This document shows, piece after piece, positions 26,649-35,907 of a stretch of 64,000 bases of DNA; position 1 is the first letter of the stretch, and every line of letters starts with the position of its first letter. Under the pieces are notes generated by a model. That model had not been told where the DNA came from. It was given only the letters and a program-made list of their open reading frames with translations, and made no database searches. Position numbers and translations under genes: made by a program. The stretch is from Acidobacteriota bacterium (GTDB lineage: Bacteria > Acidobacteriota > Terriglobia > Acidiferrales > UBA7541), in assembly GCA_013289955.1 (NCBI GenBank), contig JABCYZ010000026.1, positions 1 through 64,000 on the forward strand, written 5' to 3'.

Positions 26649-28787
26649 ATGTCAGATCGCTTTCATCTCGTCCTCCTGATTCATGCCCATCAGCCCGTCG
26701 GCAATTTCGGCCATGTGCTCGAAAAGGCCTACAAAGACTCCTATCTGCCATTTATCGAACTCCTTGAAAAGCATCCCCGCGTCCACATGGGCCTGCATTA
26801 TTCCGGTCCGCTGTTCACCTGGATCGAAGAGCATCGTCCCGAATATTTCACGCGCCTCAAGGCCCTGGTCAGCTCTGGACAAGTCGAACTCATCGGGGGC
26901 GGCTTCTACGAACCCATTCTCGTCTCCATCCCGCCCGAGGACCAGCGCGAACAGATCACCCGCCTGGGCAGCTATCTCGAGAAGCACTTCGGCCGTCGCC
27001 CGACGGGCGCCTGGATCGCCGAGCGCGTTTGGGAGCCGCAGCTTCCCTCCGCGCTGGCCGCGGCAAACGTCGGCTACACCCTCGTCGACGACATCCATTT
27101 TCTTTCCGCTGGCTTCGAGCCCGAGGAGCTCTTTGGCGCCTACATCGCCGAAGACCGCGGCCAGAGTGTTTGGCTCTTCCCTGGCCAGAAAGCGCTCCGC
27201 TATTTCATCCCGTTCGGCAAGGTCGAGGAAGTCATCACCTATCTGCGCGATGCCGCGGCCGTCCATCCCGGCGGCATGGCGTCGATGGGTGACGACATGG
27301 AAAAATTCGGCGTCTGGCCCGGCACCAACGCCCATTGCTACAAGGACGGCTGGCTGGAAGATTTCTTTGCCGCGCTCGAGAAAAACTCTTCGTGGCTGCG
27401 CGTTTCAACACCCGGCGAATACATCGCCGATCATTCGCCCCTGGGCCGCGCCGATCTTCCCACCGCCTCCTATACCGAAATGATGGAGTGGGTTCTGCCC
27501 ACGCGCGTCCGCCAGCGCTACCATGCCGTCCAAAAGGAGTTCAGTGCGCGTCCCGAGATTCTCTCTTTCCTTCGCGGGGGCTCCTGGCGAGGGTTCTTCC
27601 GCAAATACGCCGAATCAAACCTGCTCCACAAGAAAATGCTGCGCGTGTCTGCGCGCATCGCCGCCGTGCCCATGCGCCACTCCAGTTCGAAGGCCAACGA
27701 TGAGCTTCTCCAGGCGCGCGACATGCTCCTCCGCGCCCAATGCAATGATGCTTATTGGCACGGCATCTTCGGTGGCCTCTACGCTCCGCATCTCCGCACG
27801 GAGCTCTGGCGCAATCTCATTCGTGCCGAATCCATCGCCGACCGGCAGTCCGCCGCGACGCTCATTCCGCACGTCGAATTGTTGGATTACGACGCCGACG
27901 GCGCGCATGAGCACCTTTTTACCGCCTCCGAGTACCAGGCTCTGCTGAAACCCACGGACGGCGGAACCATCGCCGCGTTCGACTTTCGCCCCGCTGCGGC
28001 CACTCTCATAAATTCCATTCAGCGCAGGCCGGAGGCCTATCATGCGCGCCTGCGCGAAGCGGCGAAAACCGCCGTGCCAGGCGGCGTCGCGTCCATCCAC
28101 GAACAGACTCTCGTCAAGGAACCCGGTCTCGAGCGTTTTCTCCGCTACGACCGCTGGGCGCGCCACGCATTTCGCGTATTGCTTTTTGACCCTGCCCGCA
28201 CGCAATCCGAATATGAAACGCTGGACTTGCAGGAAGATCCTGGATTTGCCGGCGGCGCTTTCCAGGTCAAATTGTCTTCCGCCAATGATGCTCAACTGAT
28301 TCGTGAAGACGAACTGAAGTTTACCGCCAAAGCTGGCGCTCCTGCCCCGAGACTCTCCCTGGCAAAGCGCTTTTCTTTCGGCCCTGCCCCGAATGGTTGC
28401 GAGGTCGGCTGCGAGATCGGGTTGAAACTGAAGAACTCCCTTGGCAAACCCATCGCCGTCGGCATCGAATCGATCATCAATCTCCTCGCTCCCGCCGAGC
28501 CCGACCGCTTTTTTGAAACACCGAAGGGGCCCGAAAATCTTCGCTTCAGCGGAACGCTGCCCGGCCCGTTGCTTCGCATGGAAGACGGCTGGCAGCGCAT
28601 CCGCATCACTCTTCACGCGCCCGGCGCAATGGAATTTTGGGTCGCTCCGATCGAGACGGTTTCCGAATCCGAGGAAGGCTTCGAGCGCGTTTACCAGGGC
28701 TCCCAGATTCTCGCCATTTGGCATCCGCCCTTGGTGGCGCAGGAGCCGTGGTTCGCCCGCCTGGTCTGGCGTATCGAATCCTTTTGA
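26649..28787 (+). CDS. Glycoside hydrolase family 57 alpha-amylase/4-alpha-glucanotransferase
   Basis: From ATG 26649 the protein has 712 residues. GH57 hallmarks are visible: LLIHAHQPVGNF at 10-20, the nucleophile motif AWIAERVWEP with Glu near 125, and the acid/base segment GDDMEKFG with Asp near 215, matching the positions in Thermococcus litoralis glucanotransferase. The second half carries the DUF1925/DUF1926-like beta domains typical of that branch. It has no signal peptide, so it probably acts on cytoplasmic maltodextrin or glycogen. It stands alone; the 257 bases after it hold no gene. Confidence 0.9.
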   Translation: MSDRFHLVLLIHAHQPVGNFGHVLEKAYKDSYLPFIELLEKHPRVHMGLHYSGPLFTWIEEHRPEYFTRLKALVSSGQVELIGGGFYEPILVSIPPEDQREQITRLGSYLEKHFGRRPTGAWIAERVWEPQLPSALAAANVGYTLVDDIHFLSAGFEPEELFGAYIAEDRGQSVWLFPGQKALRYFIPFGKVEEVITYLRDAAAVHPGGMASMGDDMEKFGVWPGTNAHCYKDGWLEDFFAALEKNSSWLRVSTPGEYIADHSPLGRADLPTASYTEMMEWVLPTRVRQRYHAVQKEFSARPEILSFLRGGSWRGFFRKYAESNLLHKKMLRVSARIAAVPMRHSSSKANDELLQARDMLLRAQCNDAYWHGIFGGLYAPHLRTELWRNLIRAESIADRQSAATLIPHVELLDYDADGAHEHLFTASEYQALLKPTDGGTIAAFDFRPAAATLINSIQRRPEAYHARLREAAKTAVPGGVASIHEQTLVKEPGLERFLRYDRWARHAFRVLLFDPARTQSEYETLDLQEDPGFAGGAFQVKLSSANDAQLIREDELKFTAKAGAPAPRLSLAKRFSFGPAPNGCEVGCEIGLKLKNSLGKPIAVGIESIINLLAPAEPDRFFETPKGPENLRFSGTLPGPLLRMEDGWQRIRITLHAPGAMEFWVAPIETVSESEEGFERVYQGSQILAIWHPPLVAQEPWFARLVWRIESF

Positions 28788-29044
28788 TTACCGCTTGCCC
28801 GACATCACAGAAGTATCCACTCTCCTACTTATCGCTGGCGGCTCACAATTCTGGCTCTGGCCTCGCGTGGAGCCGCTCGCCGATTGCCCGCGACACGGGC
28901 CCCGGGGGCGCCAGACGCCCGTGCTGGACTCCACAACCTTGTCGCAGCGACTACCTGGGCTGGACTATCGCCGTTTTGCGGTTCTGGTTTTTTCTTGGGC
29001 TTATGGACTCTTGTCCCGTGAATTGTGCAGGAGGTCGCCCCAAT

Positions 29045-30013
29045 TCACTCCGCGATCAGGAGATTCTGCGCAAACGGCCACTCTTCATCGACCCACTGCC
29101 CTTCGCACCGGAACCCCGTCCGCTCCCCCATTTCTGCCGCTTCCCGGATCCGGTATTTGTGCGAGCTCTCGGTCCAAATTGTTTCCTCTTCATCCAGCGA
29201 CACGCGAAGCCCCGCCGCTGGTATCTCCACGCGCTGCCGGCACGTCGACCGCAAGTGCATCTCCATCCGCCTCTCGGTTGCGTTCCAGCGCGCCTCGTGC
29301 CGGAAACACGCCAGATCGAAATCCCCTCGCAACTCGCGGTTGATCCTCGCCAGCAAGTTCATGTTGAATGCCGCCGTCACTCCAGCCGGATCGTCATACG
29401 CCAGCATCTGGACATCGGCGCTTTTTTCCAGGTCCGTGCCCAAGAGCAACGCATCGCCCCTCTGCAATATGTTACGCACGCTCCGCAGGAACTCCTCTCC
29501 CGCATCGCGATCGAAATTTCCAATCGTGCTGCCGAGAAACAACACGAGCAAATGATCGCCATCGGCGCGTCTGTCCGCCACCGTCCGCAAACCTTCCAAA
29601 TACGGCTGTTCGTGCCCGACGATGCTCACTAGATCAATCTGCCCCAGCTCCTTCTCGCACGCAGCCAGTGCCGAAGGCGAAATCTCGATCGGAAAGTAAT
29701 ACGTTTTCTGCCGCCTCGAAAGCGCTTCCAGAATCCAGCGTGTCTTTTTTCCGCTCCCGCTGCCGAGTTCCGCGACGTGAACCGGCGACGGCAGCCGCCT
29801 AACGATCTCTCTTGCATGCTTCTCGAGCAATCGCGCATCTGCGCGCGTCAGCCCGTATTCGGGCAGGACGCATATCGCCTCAAACAGCGCCGAGCCCACT
29901 TCGTCATACAAATATTTCGATGGCAATTCGCGCTGTCCGCTCTTGGTCAGGCCTTCGCGCACGTCGGCTGCGAACTCGGACACATGTCTTAAAGGAAGGG
30001 TTTGCGTCAGCAT
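29045..30013 (-). CDS. egtD: L-histidine N-alpha-methyltransferase EgtD
   Basis: EgtD trimethylates histidine to hercynine, the first step of ergothioneine synthesis. The 322-residue protein has the methyltransf_33 pattern: PSKYLYDEVGSALFEAICVLPEYGLTRAD near the start, SAM motif VAELGSGSGKKTRWILEAL, YFPIEISPSAL, and LFLGSTIGNFDRDAG. It lies 36 bases downstream of egtB on the same strand. No egtA, egtC or egtE gene is next to it, so the short EgtB/EgtD-type pathway with a lyase encoded elsewhere is likely. Confidence 0.94.
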   Translation of the reverse strand: MLTQTLPLRHVSEFAADVREGLTKSGQRELPSKYLYDEVGSALFEAICVLPEYGLTRADARLLEKHAREIVRRLPSPVHVAELGSGSGKKTRWILEALSRRQKTYYFPIEISPSALAACEKELGQIDLVSIVGHEQPYLEGLRTVADRRADGDHLLVLFLGSTIGNFDRDAGEEFLRSVRNILQRGDALLLGTDLEKSADVQMLAYDDPAGVTAAFNMNLLARINRELRGDFDLACFRHEARWNATERRMEMHLRSTCRQRVEIPAAGLRVSLDEEETIWTESSHKYRIREAAEMGERTGFRCEGQWVDEEWPFAQNLLIAE

Positions 30014-30049
30014 GTCATCTCCCTGGGTCGGGGGTGCGTCTTGCCAGTG

Positions 30050-31381
30050 CTAGTCTTCCACGCAACGGAATGTTGCGTAGACGTACGGATAGTGCGGCTG
30101 GAACCAGTTTCGGAAGGATCGCCGCAACATGCACGCTGCTGTCCGCGGCGACCCTCCCTTCATCACGTAGTGTTTGCCATCAAAGAAATTCGCGGAATAA
30201 CCGGGGTAGAAAGGCATCGGAACAAAACCGGGGAACGGAGCAAACGGCGTCCGCGTCCATTCCCATCCGTTGCCCACCATATCCTGGACTCCGAACGCGC
30301 TCGCTCCTTCCGGATGCGAGCCCGTTGGCGCAGGATCCCACTGCTTAAAATTGAAATTGCCGTGCAGCGCGCTCGGCGCGTCCTCGCCCCAGGGATAGGA
30401 TCTCTCCTTCCCGCTTTCGCGCGTTCCGTAAGCAGCGCGGTGAAATTGCGCTTCGCTCGGCAGTGCACGCCCGAGCCACTTTGCATACGCAGTGGCTTCC
30501 GCTTGGCTCACATAAACCGGCCAATCCAGAGGCAGCCGGATCTCTCCGAACATGGCGCGGTACATCCACAGATTCCCGTCGCGTTTCCAAAACGCCGGGT
30601 GCCCGACGCCTTCTTTTTCCTTCCACTCCCACGACTCTTTGCTCCAGAGTGCAGGGTTTTCATACCCGCCGGCTTGCATAAACCGCAAGAAGTCCTGATT
30701 CGTGACGTTTCCGCTTTCTATCGCAAATTCCGCCACGTCCGTGGCATGCGCGCCAATTTCGTTGTCCCAGCCGAATTCATCGCCGTTCGCGTATTTCAGC
30801 CCGAGGGTGACTCTCCCGGCCGGCACATCTACCAGACGCGACTTGAACCTCGGGTTCCCCAAGCTCGGCCCAATCGGCCCGCGTATTTTTCTATCGGTTG
30901 GAAGCCGGTGTAGCATGTACGACAGCGTCTCCGCGTGCATCAACCTGTGCTCGATGGCCACTTCCAACATGGGAATCAGGTGAGGATGGCCTTCCTCCGG
31001 ATGCGCCAGCGCATGTCCAATTGCGTGATCAAGCTCATCCCGCAGCCGCTGGTTATAGCTTTCCACCTCTCCCCGCGCCGGCCAATCGTTTGGCCCATCG
31101 CTCGGTAATCCACCCCCCACGGGGTCGATTCCGAATGCAAAAAGGTCATCGAAGGAGCGATGTGTAGTCTGCAATCCAAACGCGCGCTGGGCGAGTAAAT
31201 TCCAATCGAAGGCTTCGACGTGTCCAAGATAAAAAATGATCCGGTGGCGCTCAGGAATGGGCCTATCGTAAATAGCTTCGGCGCGCACAATCTGGAACAA
31301 GTCGTCGGTCTGTGCGCGCGCGTCTATAAGGCGCGCGTGAAGGTCGTGCCGTATGCGGACAGCAGTCGCCGTGGCTCCCAT
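30050..31381 (-). CDS. egtB: Ergothioneine biosynthesis sulfoxide synthase EgtB
   Basis: EgtB is the non-heme iron enzyme that joins hercynine to a thiol. The 443-residue protein has an N-terminal DinB-like helical domain (about 10-165) with iron ligands H54 (YLGHVEAFDWN) and EHRLMHAE (H145, H149), followed by a formylglycine-generating-enzyme-type domain (about 180-443) with ATDVAEFAIESGNVTN, YPWGED, DMVGNGWEWT and VMKGGSPRTA. GGGGGAG precedes the ATG. It is the first gene of egtB-egtD and is divergent from an OpuC-type ABC importer 97 bases away. The thiol donor (cysteine or gamma-glutamylcysteine) cannot be settled by eye. Confidence 0.94.
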   Translation of the reverse strand: MGATATAVRIRHDLHARLIDARAQTDDLFQIVRAEAIYDRPIPERHRIIFYLGHVEAFDWNLLAQRAFGLQTTHRSFDDLFAFGIDPVGGGLPSDGPNDWPARGEVESYNQRLRDELDHAIGHALAHPEEGHPHLIPMLEVAIEHRLMHAETLSYMLHRLPTDRKIRGPIGPSLGNPRFKSRLVDVPAGRVTLGLKYANGDEFGWDNEIGAHATDVAEFAIESGNVTNQDFLRFMQAGGYENPALWSKESWEWKEKEGVGHPAFWKRDGNLWMYRAMFGEIRLPLDWPVYVSQAEATAYAKWLGRALPSEAQFHRAAYGTRESGKERSYPWGEDAPSALHGNFNFKQWDPAPTGSHPEGASAFGVQDMVGNGWEWTRTPFAPFPGFVPMPFYPGYSANFFDGKHYVMKGGSPRTAACMLRRSFRNWFQPHYPYVYATFRCVED

Positions 31382-31478
31382 GGCATCTCCCCCTTACTTG
31401 GATGCGGCTTCCGCGAGAAGGATGCGCCGAAATGCGGCACCGACGAGGCTGGGTAGGGTACGATATTCCCCCTCTGGC

Positions 31479-32279
31479 ATGAGGCTGTCAATCGAAATGA
31501 ATGCGAAACTCGCGGGGACTTCCGACGCTGCCATTGAATTTCGCGGCGTCAGCTACCACATCAACGATATTCCTGGCCGTGCCATCGTTTCCAAGGTTTC
31601 TTTAACCGTTTCCCGCGGCGAAACCCTCGTCCTCCTCGGCCGCAGCGGCAGCGGCAAAACCACCCTCCTCAAACTTGTCAACCGCATGCTGGTCCCCTCA
31701 GAAGGGCAGGTTCTCGTCGAAGGCTGCCCCACCACCGAATGCGATCCCATTCGTCTCCGCCGCGGCATTGGCTACGTCATCCAAGAAGCCGGTCTCTTTC
31801 CACATTTCACCATTTCAGAAAACATTGCCCTCGTGCCCACTCTCGAAAAATGGGACCCCGCCCGCATCGCTTCCCGCGTCGCTGAACTACTCGAGCTAGT
31901 AGGTCTCAATCCGGCTGAATATTCCGCCCGCCACCCCCGCGAGCTTTCCGGCGGCCAACGCCAGCGCGTCGGCGTCGCCCGCGCACTTGCTGCCGACCCG
32001 CCCATCCTTCTCATGGACGAGCCTTTCGGCGCCCTCGATCCCGTCACTCGTGCCGAACTTCAGCGGGAGTTCAGCGCCCTCGCTCGCCGCCTCAACAAAA
32101 CGATCGTCTTCGTTACCCACGACATTCGCGAAGCTCTCCTTCTCGGCCGGCGGATCGCCCTCCTTCACTCCGGGCGCCTCGTCGCCCTCGCCTCTCCCTC
32201 GGATTTTCTCCGCCTCGATCACCCCGAAGTCCATGCCTTCACTGCCTCCGTCGTCATCCCCAGCGGAGTCTCTCAATGA
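31479..32279 (+). CDS. OpuCA/ProV-type ABC transporter ATPase (candidate ergothioneine or betaine uptake)
   Basis: From ATG 31479 the protein has 266 residues; ATG 31497 is an alternative, and the open frame upstream overlaps egtB. Walker A is LLGRSGSGKTTLL, then GYVIQEAGLFPHF (Q-loop), signature RELSGGQRQRVGVARALAADP and Walker B ILLMDEPFGALDPVTR, all of the quaternary-amine transporter subfamily. CBS domains of OpuCA are absent, as in EgtV-like and some OpuC ATPases. Its stop overlaps the permease start by 4 bases. Divergent placement next to egtB suggests the substrate could be ergothioneine, itself a betaine. Confidence 0.9.
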   Translation: MRLSIEMNAKLAGTSDAAIEFRGVSYHINDIPGRAIVSKVSLTVSRGETLVLLGRSGSGKTTLLKLVNRMLVPSEGQVLVEGCPTTECDPIRLRRGIGYVIQEAGLFPHFTISENIALVPTLEKWDPARIASRVAELLELVGLNPAEYSARHPRELSGGQRQRVGVARALAADPPILLMDEPFGALDPVTRAELQREFSALARRLNKTIVFVTHDIREALLLGRRIALLHSGRLVALASPSDFLRLDHPEVHAFTASVVIPSGVSQ

Positions 32280-32908
32280 CCGCCTGGAATTTCTTCCTTA
32301 CCCACCGCTCCGAGATCCTCAGCGCTACGCTCGACCATCTCACGCTGGTACTCATCGCCATGGCTTTTGCCATCGCCATCGCCGTCCCCCTCGGCATGCT
32401 CATCGTCGAACATCGTCATCTCCGCACCCTGGCGCTAGGAATCGCCAGCGTTTTTCAAACGATTCCGAGTCTCGCGCTCTTCGGCTTCTTGATCCCCATC
32501 CCCTTCATCGGCGGCATCGGCCGCCGCACCGCGATCGTCGCCCTCGTTCTCTACGCACTGCTTCCCATCCTCCGCAACACCTACGTCGGCCTGACCAGCA
32601 TCGATCCCGCCATCCTCGAAGCCGCCGAAGCCATGGGCATGACCACCACCCAAATCCTCCTCCGCGTCCGGGTGCCCCTCGCGCTCAGCATCATCCTCGC
32701 CGGTATCCGCACCGCCACCGTCATCACCATCGGCGTCGCCACGATCGCCGCAGCGATCGGCGCCGGCGGCCTCGGCACCTTCATCTTCCGCGGCGTAGCC
32801 ATGGTCAGCGACTCCGTCATCCTCGCCGGTGCCATCCCCGCCGCCCTCCTGGCCCTTCTCGCCGACCTCCTTCTAGGCCTCTTCGAACGCCGCCTAAAAG
32901 TCGTCTGA
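32276..32908 (+). CDS. OpuCB-type ABC transporter permease
   Basis: The 210-residue inner-membrane permease has five to six helices and the conserved coupling segment EAAEAMGMTTTQILLRVRVPLALSIILAGIR seen in OpuCB/OpuCD and YehW/YehY. The start codon overlaps the ATPase stop (ATGA), so the two are coupled. Only one permease gene exists, so the transporter would use a homodimer. In EgtU the permease is fused to its binding protein; here the binding protein is a separate gene 89 bases downstream. Confidence 0.9.
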   Translation: MTAWNFFLTHRSEILSATLDHLTLVLIAMAFAIAIAVPLGMLIVEHRHLRTLALGIASVFQTIPSLALFGFLIPIPFIGGIGRRTAIVALVLYALLPILRNTYVGLTSIDPAILEAAEAMGMTTTQILLRVRVPLALSIILAGIRTATVITIGVATIAAAIGAGGLGTFIFRGVAMVSDSVILAGAIPAALLALLADLLLGLFERRLKVV

Positions 32909-32997
32909 TCTCTCCCTCCTCTCTCTGATCCCTGTGTTCTCCGCTTCCTCTGTGTTAAATTCCTTCTTTCCATCCATCATGAGAAACGCATCCTGAA

Positions 32998-33906
32998 ATG
33001 CGCCAGAATCTCTTCCGAACCCTTTACCTGCTCTATTTCCTTTGCCTCCTCAACCTCCTTTACCTCTCGGCCGCCTGCCGCAAGCCCGCTCCGCCTCACC
33101 TAACCATCGGCTCTAAATTTTTCACCGAGCAAGTCATCCTCGCCGAACTCCTCGCCCAGCACATCGAATCCCGCACCCACATCCCGGTCGAACGCAAAAC
33201 GAATCTCGGCGGCACGCTCCTGGTCCACAAGGCCCTCCTCGCGGGCGATCTCGATCTCTATGTCGAATACACCGGCACGGCCCTTACTGCCGTCCTCAAC
33301 GAATCCCCCGGCACCGACGGCTCCCCGACGATCTACAACCGCGTCAAACAGCAATATTCCCAGCGCTTCCAACTCGATGTTACGGAACCTCTCGGCTTCG
33401 AAAACACTTTCGCCATGGTCATTCGCGGCGACGACGCGCGAACTCTCCATCTCCGCACCATGTCCGACCTCTCCCCTATCGCGCCCAAATGGCACGCCGG
33501 CGTAGGCTACGAATTCCTGGAACGCCCGGACGGCTTCCCCGGCTGGAGCGCCCGCTACAATCTCCATTTCGCCGCCGCTCCCAACGTCATGGACCTCGGC
33601 CTCCTCTACCGCGCCCTCGTCGATCATCAAGTCGACATCGCCGCCGGCAATTCCACCGACGGCCTGATCGACTCGCTCCATCTCGTCGTTCTCGAGGACG
33701 ATCTCCGCTATTTCCCGCCCTACGACGCCGTCCCCATTGTCCGCCGCTCCGCCCTCGAAAAATTTCCTCAACTCCGCGCCGCTCTCGCCGATCTTCACAA
33801 CAAACTCACCGCCGACGACATGCGCCATCTCAACGCCCAAGTCGACGCCGACCTGCGCGACGTCGCGGCCGTCGTCCGCGCCTTCCGCGCCGCAAAAAAT
33901 CTATAA
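32998..33906 (+). CDS. OsmF/OpuCC-type substrate-binding lipoprotein
   Basis: The 302-residue protein begins with a hydrophobic signal and a lipobox (LYLSAAC), so it is likely anchored by a lipidated Cys near residue 27. The mature part has the quaternary-amine binding-protein fold: TIGSKFFTEQVILAELLAQHIE, NLGGTLLVHKALLAGDLDLYVEYTGT, GYEFLERPDGFPGW and AAGNSTDGLI. Related proteins bind betaine, choline, carnitine or ergothioneine. Ligand choice depends on pocket residues that cannot be assigned by eye. It completes the ATPase-permease-binding protein unit next to egtBD. Confidence 0.88.
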   Translation: MRQNLFRTLYLLYFLCLLNLLYLSAACRKPAPPHLTIGSKFFTEQVILAELLAQHIESRTHIPVERKTNLGGTLLVHKALLAGDLDLYVEYTGTALTAVLNESPGTDGSPTIYNRVKQQYSQRFQLDVTEPLGFENTFAMVIRGDDARTLHLRTMSDLSPIAPKWHAGVGYEFLERPDGFPGWSARYNLHFAAAPNVMDLGLLYRALVDHQVDIAAGNSTDGLIDSLHLVVLEDDLRYFPPYDAVPIVRRSALEKFPQLRAALADLHNKLTADDMRHLNAQVDADLRDVAAVVRAFRAAKNL

Positions 33907-34091
33907 TCGCGAAACCAAACGTTTGCCAGAACGCATCTAATCCCTGTGTGCGCTTCAGGGCCGAAGTCCAGAAAGCAACTTTAGGGGCGCACTTGCCTTC
34001 TTTTCGTCGTAAGCTTAACGGGCCACCAGCACCACGCAGCAAATATCCCGGCCATAGCAATACAAAACAAAATCGTTTTTCGGAGGCTTGA

Positions 34092-34604
34092 ATGAAATCT
34101 CTTCTAGGACTTCTTGCTCTGCTCTTGCTTTCCACCGTTCCGGCACTCGCGCAAGAAAAACACGCCGCTCCGCCGCCTCACCCTCCGGCCCACGGTCCCG
34201 CGCCGGCCAGGGCTAACGCTCATCCGGTCGAAAATCGAAACTATGCCGACAAAGCGGGCCATCCGAACGCCCCTCACGTCCACTCCAACGGCAAATGGGT
34301 CGGCCACGACACTGGCAAGAACGATCCTCACTACCATGTCGACCATCCCTGGGCTCACGGCCGCTTTTCCGGCGGCTTCGGCCCTAGCCACGTCTGGCGC
34401 ATCGAAGGCGGCAATCGCGAACGCTTCTGGTTCGGCGGCTTCGCCTTCAGCATCTTCCCCGCCGACTACGGCTTCTGCGACGACTGGAACTGGGGCACCG
34501 ATCAAATTGTTGTCTACGAAGACCCCGATCACGACGGCCTGTACCTTGCCTACAACGTCCGTCTAGGCACCTACTGCCACGTCGAATACCTCGGGGCCGC
34601 ATAG
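34092..34604 (+). CDS. His- and Pro-rich exported protein of unknown function
   Basis: The 170-residue product has a clear signal peptide (KSLLGLLALLLLSTVPALAQ), then a His/Pro-rich region (about 22-65) including HVHSNGKWVGHDTGKNDPHYHVDHPWAHG, and a C-terminal part rich in aromatic and acidic residues (FWFGGFAFSIFPADYGFCDDWNWGTDQIVVYED). The many His residues suggest metal binding, an inference. I do not recognise a named family. CGGAGG precedes the ATG by six bases. A strong hairpin follows it at 34648-34679. Confidence 0.65.
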   Translation: MKSLLGLLALLLLSTVPALAQEKHAAPPPHPPAHGPAPARANAHPVENRNYADKAGHPNAPHVHSNGKWVGHDTGKNDPHYHVDHPWAHGRFSGGFGPSHVWRIEGGNRERFWFGGFAFSIFPADYGFCDDWNWGTDQIVVYEDPDHDGLYLAYNVRLGTYCHVEYLGAA

Positions 34605-35085
34605 CCCGCCGCGCCCGCGTATCGCGCAACCAGAACGTGGCACAACCAGAGAGGGGCACGCCCGCCGTGCCCCCTCTCTCTTGGAGGCACTGCCGCCTCT
34701 GCCAGTACGAATAGTCATCTCAACGTCAAAGAGACATTCGCCGTGCTTTTCCCGCGGCTCTGTAAGTAACCGCAACGACCCGACGGGTCTCGCCTCTATC
34801 TCAAGCGAACGCAAGTACCTCCAAATGAACCGCTTAGCTGCCTAGTGTAAGTTTTCTCCCGTTCTAAAGGGTTCCTTGGATTTGTCCCTGAACCTCTTTC
34901 CTGCACTTTAGAAAGGAAGGAGAGCAGTCAGGCGAGACACTTCGACAAATTGAGGGCTGGCCAAAACGCGCGCATGAGAATTCTTGTATGCGAATGAAAC
35001 AAACGGTTTTTCCTCGTCTCGGGTTGGCCCGATTTCGCCTGACCGTATCGAATTTATAGAAAAAATCTATCAGGAGGAAAGTCGG
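34605..35085. other. Intergenic region with one hairpin repeat, no gene seen
   Basis: These 481 bases lie between the His-rich exported protein and the LPXTG-like protein. Apart from the hairpin at 34648-34679, the only recognisable signal is the strong AGGAGG ribosome site just before the next gene. Short open frames on either strand lack ribosome sites or family resemblance. The last 150 bases are AT-richer than the surroundings and probably hold the promoter of the sortase-substrate gene, though no clear -35/-10 pair was found. Confidence 0.5.
34648..34679. repeat. Long hairpin with GGGGCACG/CGTGCCCC arms
   Basis: AGAGAGGGGCACG (34648-34660) pairs with CGTGCCCCCTCTCT (34666-34679) with one bulged C and a CCCGC loop. 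No T-tract follows directly, so it is a weak terminator at best. Its core arms GGGGCACG and CGTGCCC recur in the palindrome at 37647-37666, on the other side of the sortase cluster, which suggests a dispersed hairpin repeat family. Confidence 0.55.
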
Positions 35086-35841
35086 ATGAAAGCATACAAA
35101 GTGTTGTTTGTCCTGTTTGCAGCTACCCTATGGAGCGCTACGGTCCTGCCCCCCGCGCACGCGGATACCTACAACAAGAAGACCATCATCACCTTCAGTC
35201 AAGACGTGGAAATTCCCGGGAAAATTCTTCCTGCCGGAACCTACACTTTTGCACTCCTAGATTCTCCCGCCGACCGTCACATCGTTCAGATCTACGATGC
35301 CGATGGAACCCATCTCATCACCACTGTCCTGGCCATCAATGACTATCGCTTGAAACCCACGGGCGACACCGTCATAAAGTTCAGTGAACGCCCGGGCGAT
35401 TCTCCCGAAGCTTTGCGCGCCTGGTTTTTCCCCGGCGACAATTTCGGACAAGAATTCGTCTACCCAAAGGAACGAGCCATTCAGCTTGCTCAGACCAACC
35501 AAAGCGCGGTTCCCTCCGTTGGCGTTAACACTCTAGACGACAGCTCGATGCAAACAGCTCCCATCGCCGCCGTTACGCCTGAAAAGAAAGAAGTGGAAGT
35601 AACGTCGGCCTTCCAGACGAGCGCGTCCACTGAGCCAGTCGCAACCCCCGCGCCCGCCGCCGCCCCCGTAACTCCTGCGCCGGCCGAGGTAGGGACTCCC
35701 GCGTCTGCGCAAACTGCGCCGGTGACAGAAACCAACGAACTGCCCCAAACGGCAAGCTCCATGCCGCTCGTCGCGCTGCTGGGCGGGTTGGCCATTGGTC
35801 TTGCTCTTGGCCTGAAGCTTATACTTAGGTCCGTTTCCTAA
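35086..35841 (+). CDS. LPXTG-like cell-surface protein (predicted sortase substrate)
   Basis: From ATG 35086 (AGGAGG ten bases before) the 251-residue protein has a signal peptide (about 1-26), a beta-rich domain (about 30-135, TIITFSQDVEIPGKILPAGTYTF), a Pro/Ala/Thr-rich stalk (about 160-215), and a C-terminal sorting signal: LPQTA (219-223), a hydrophobic helix (227-245) and a basic end (KLILRSVS). That tripartite tail is the classical sortase recognition layout. A sortase gene lies 1.1 kb downstream on the same strand with a VWA protein in between. The function of the exposed domain is unknown. Confidence 0.78.
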   Translation: MKAYKVLFVLFAATLWSATVLPPAHADTYNKKTIITFSQDVEIPGKILPAGTYTFALLDSPADRHIVQIYDADGTHLITTVLAINDYRLKPTGDTVIKFSERPGDSPEALRAWFFPGDNFGQEFVYPKERAIQLAQTNQSAVPSVGVNTLDDSSMQTAPIAAVTPEKKEVEVTSAFQTSASTEPVATPAPAAAPVTPAPAEVGTPASAQTAPVTETNELPQTASSMPLVALLGGLAIGLALGLKLILRSVS

Positions 35842-35907
35842 ACGATCGCAAAGCTTCGCGGCAGGACTTGGCCACCATGTCACGTCCTGCCGCGAGAAAG
35901 CATCTCC

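Noticed and set aside
28788..29044. Inverted repeat CACGGGC/GCCCGTG as a terminator between GH57 and egtD
   Set aside because: The loop is 16 bases and no T-tract follows; it may be chance in GC-rich sequence.
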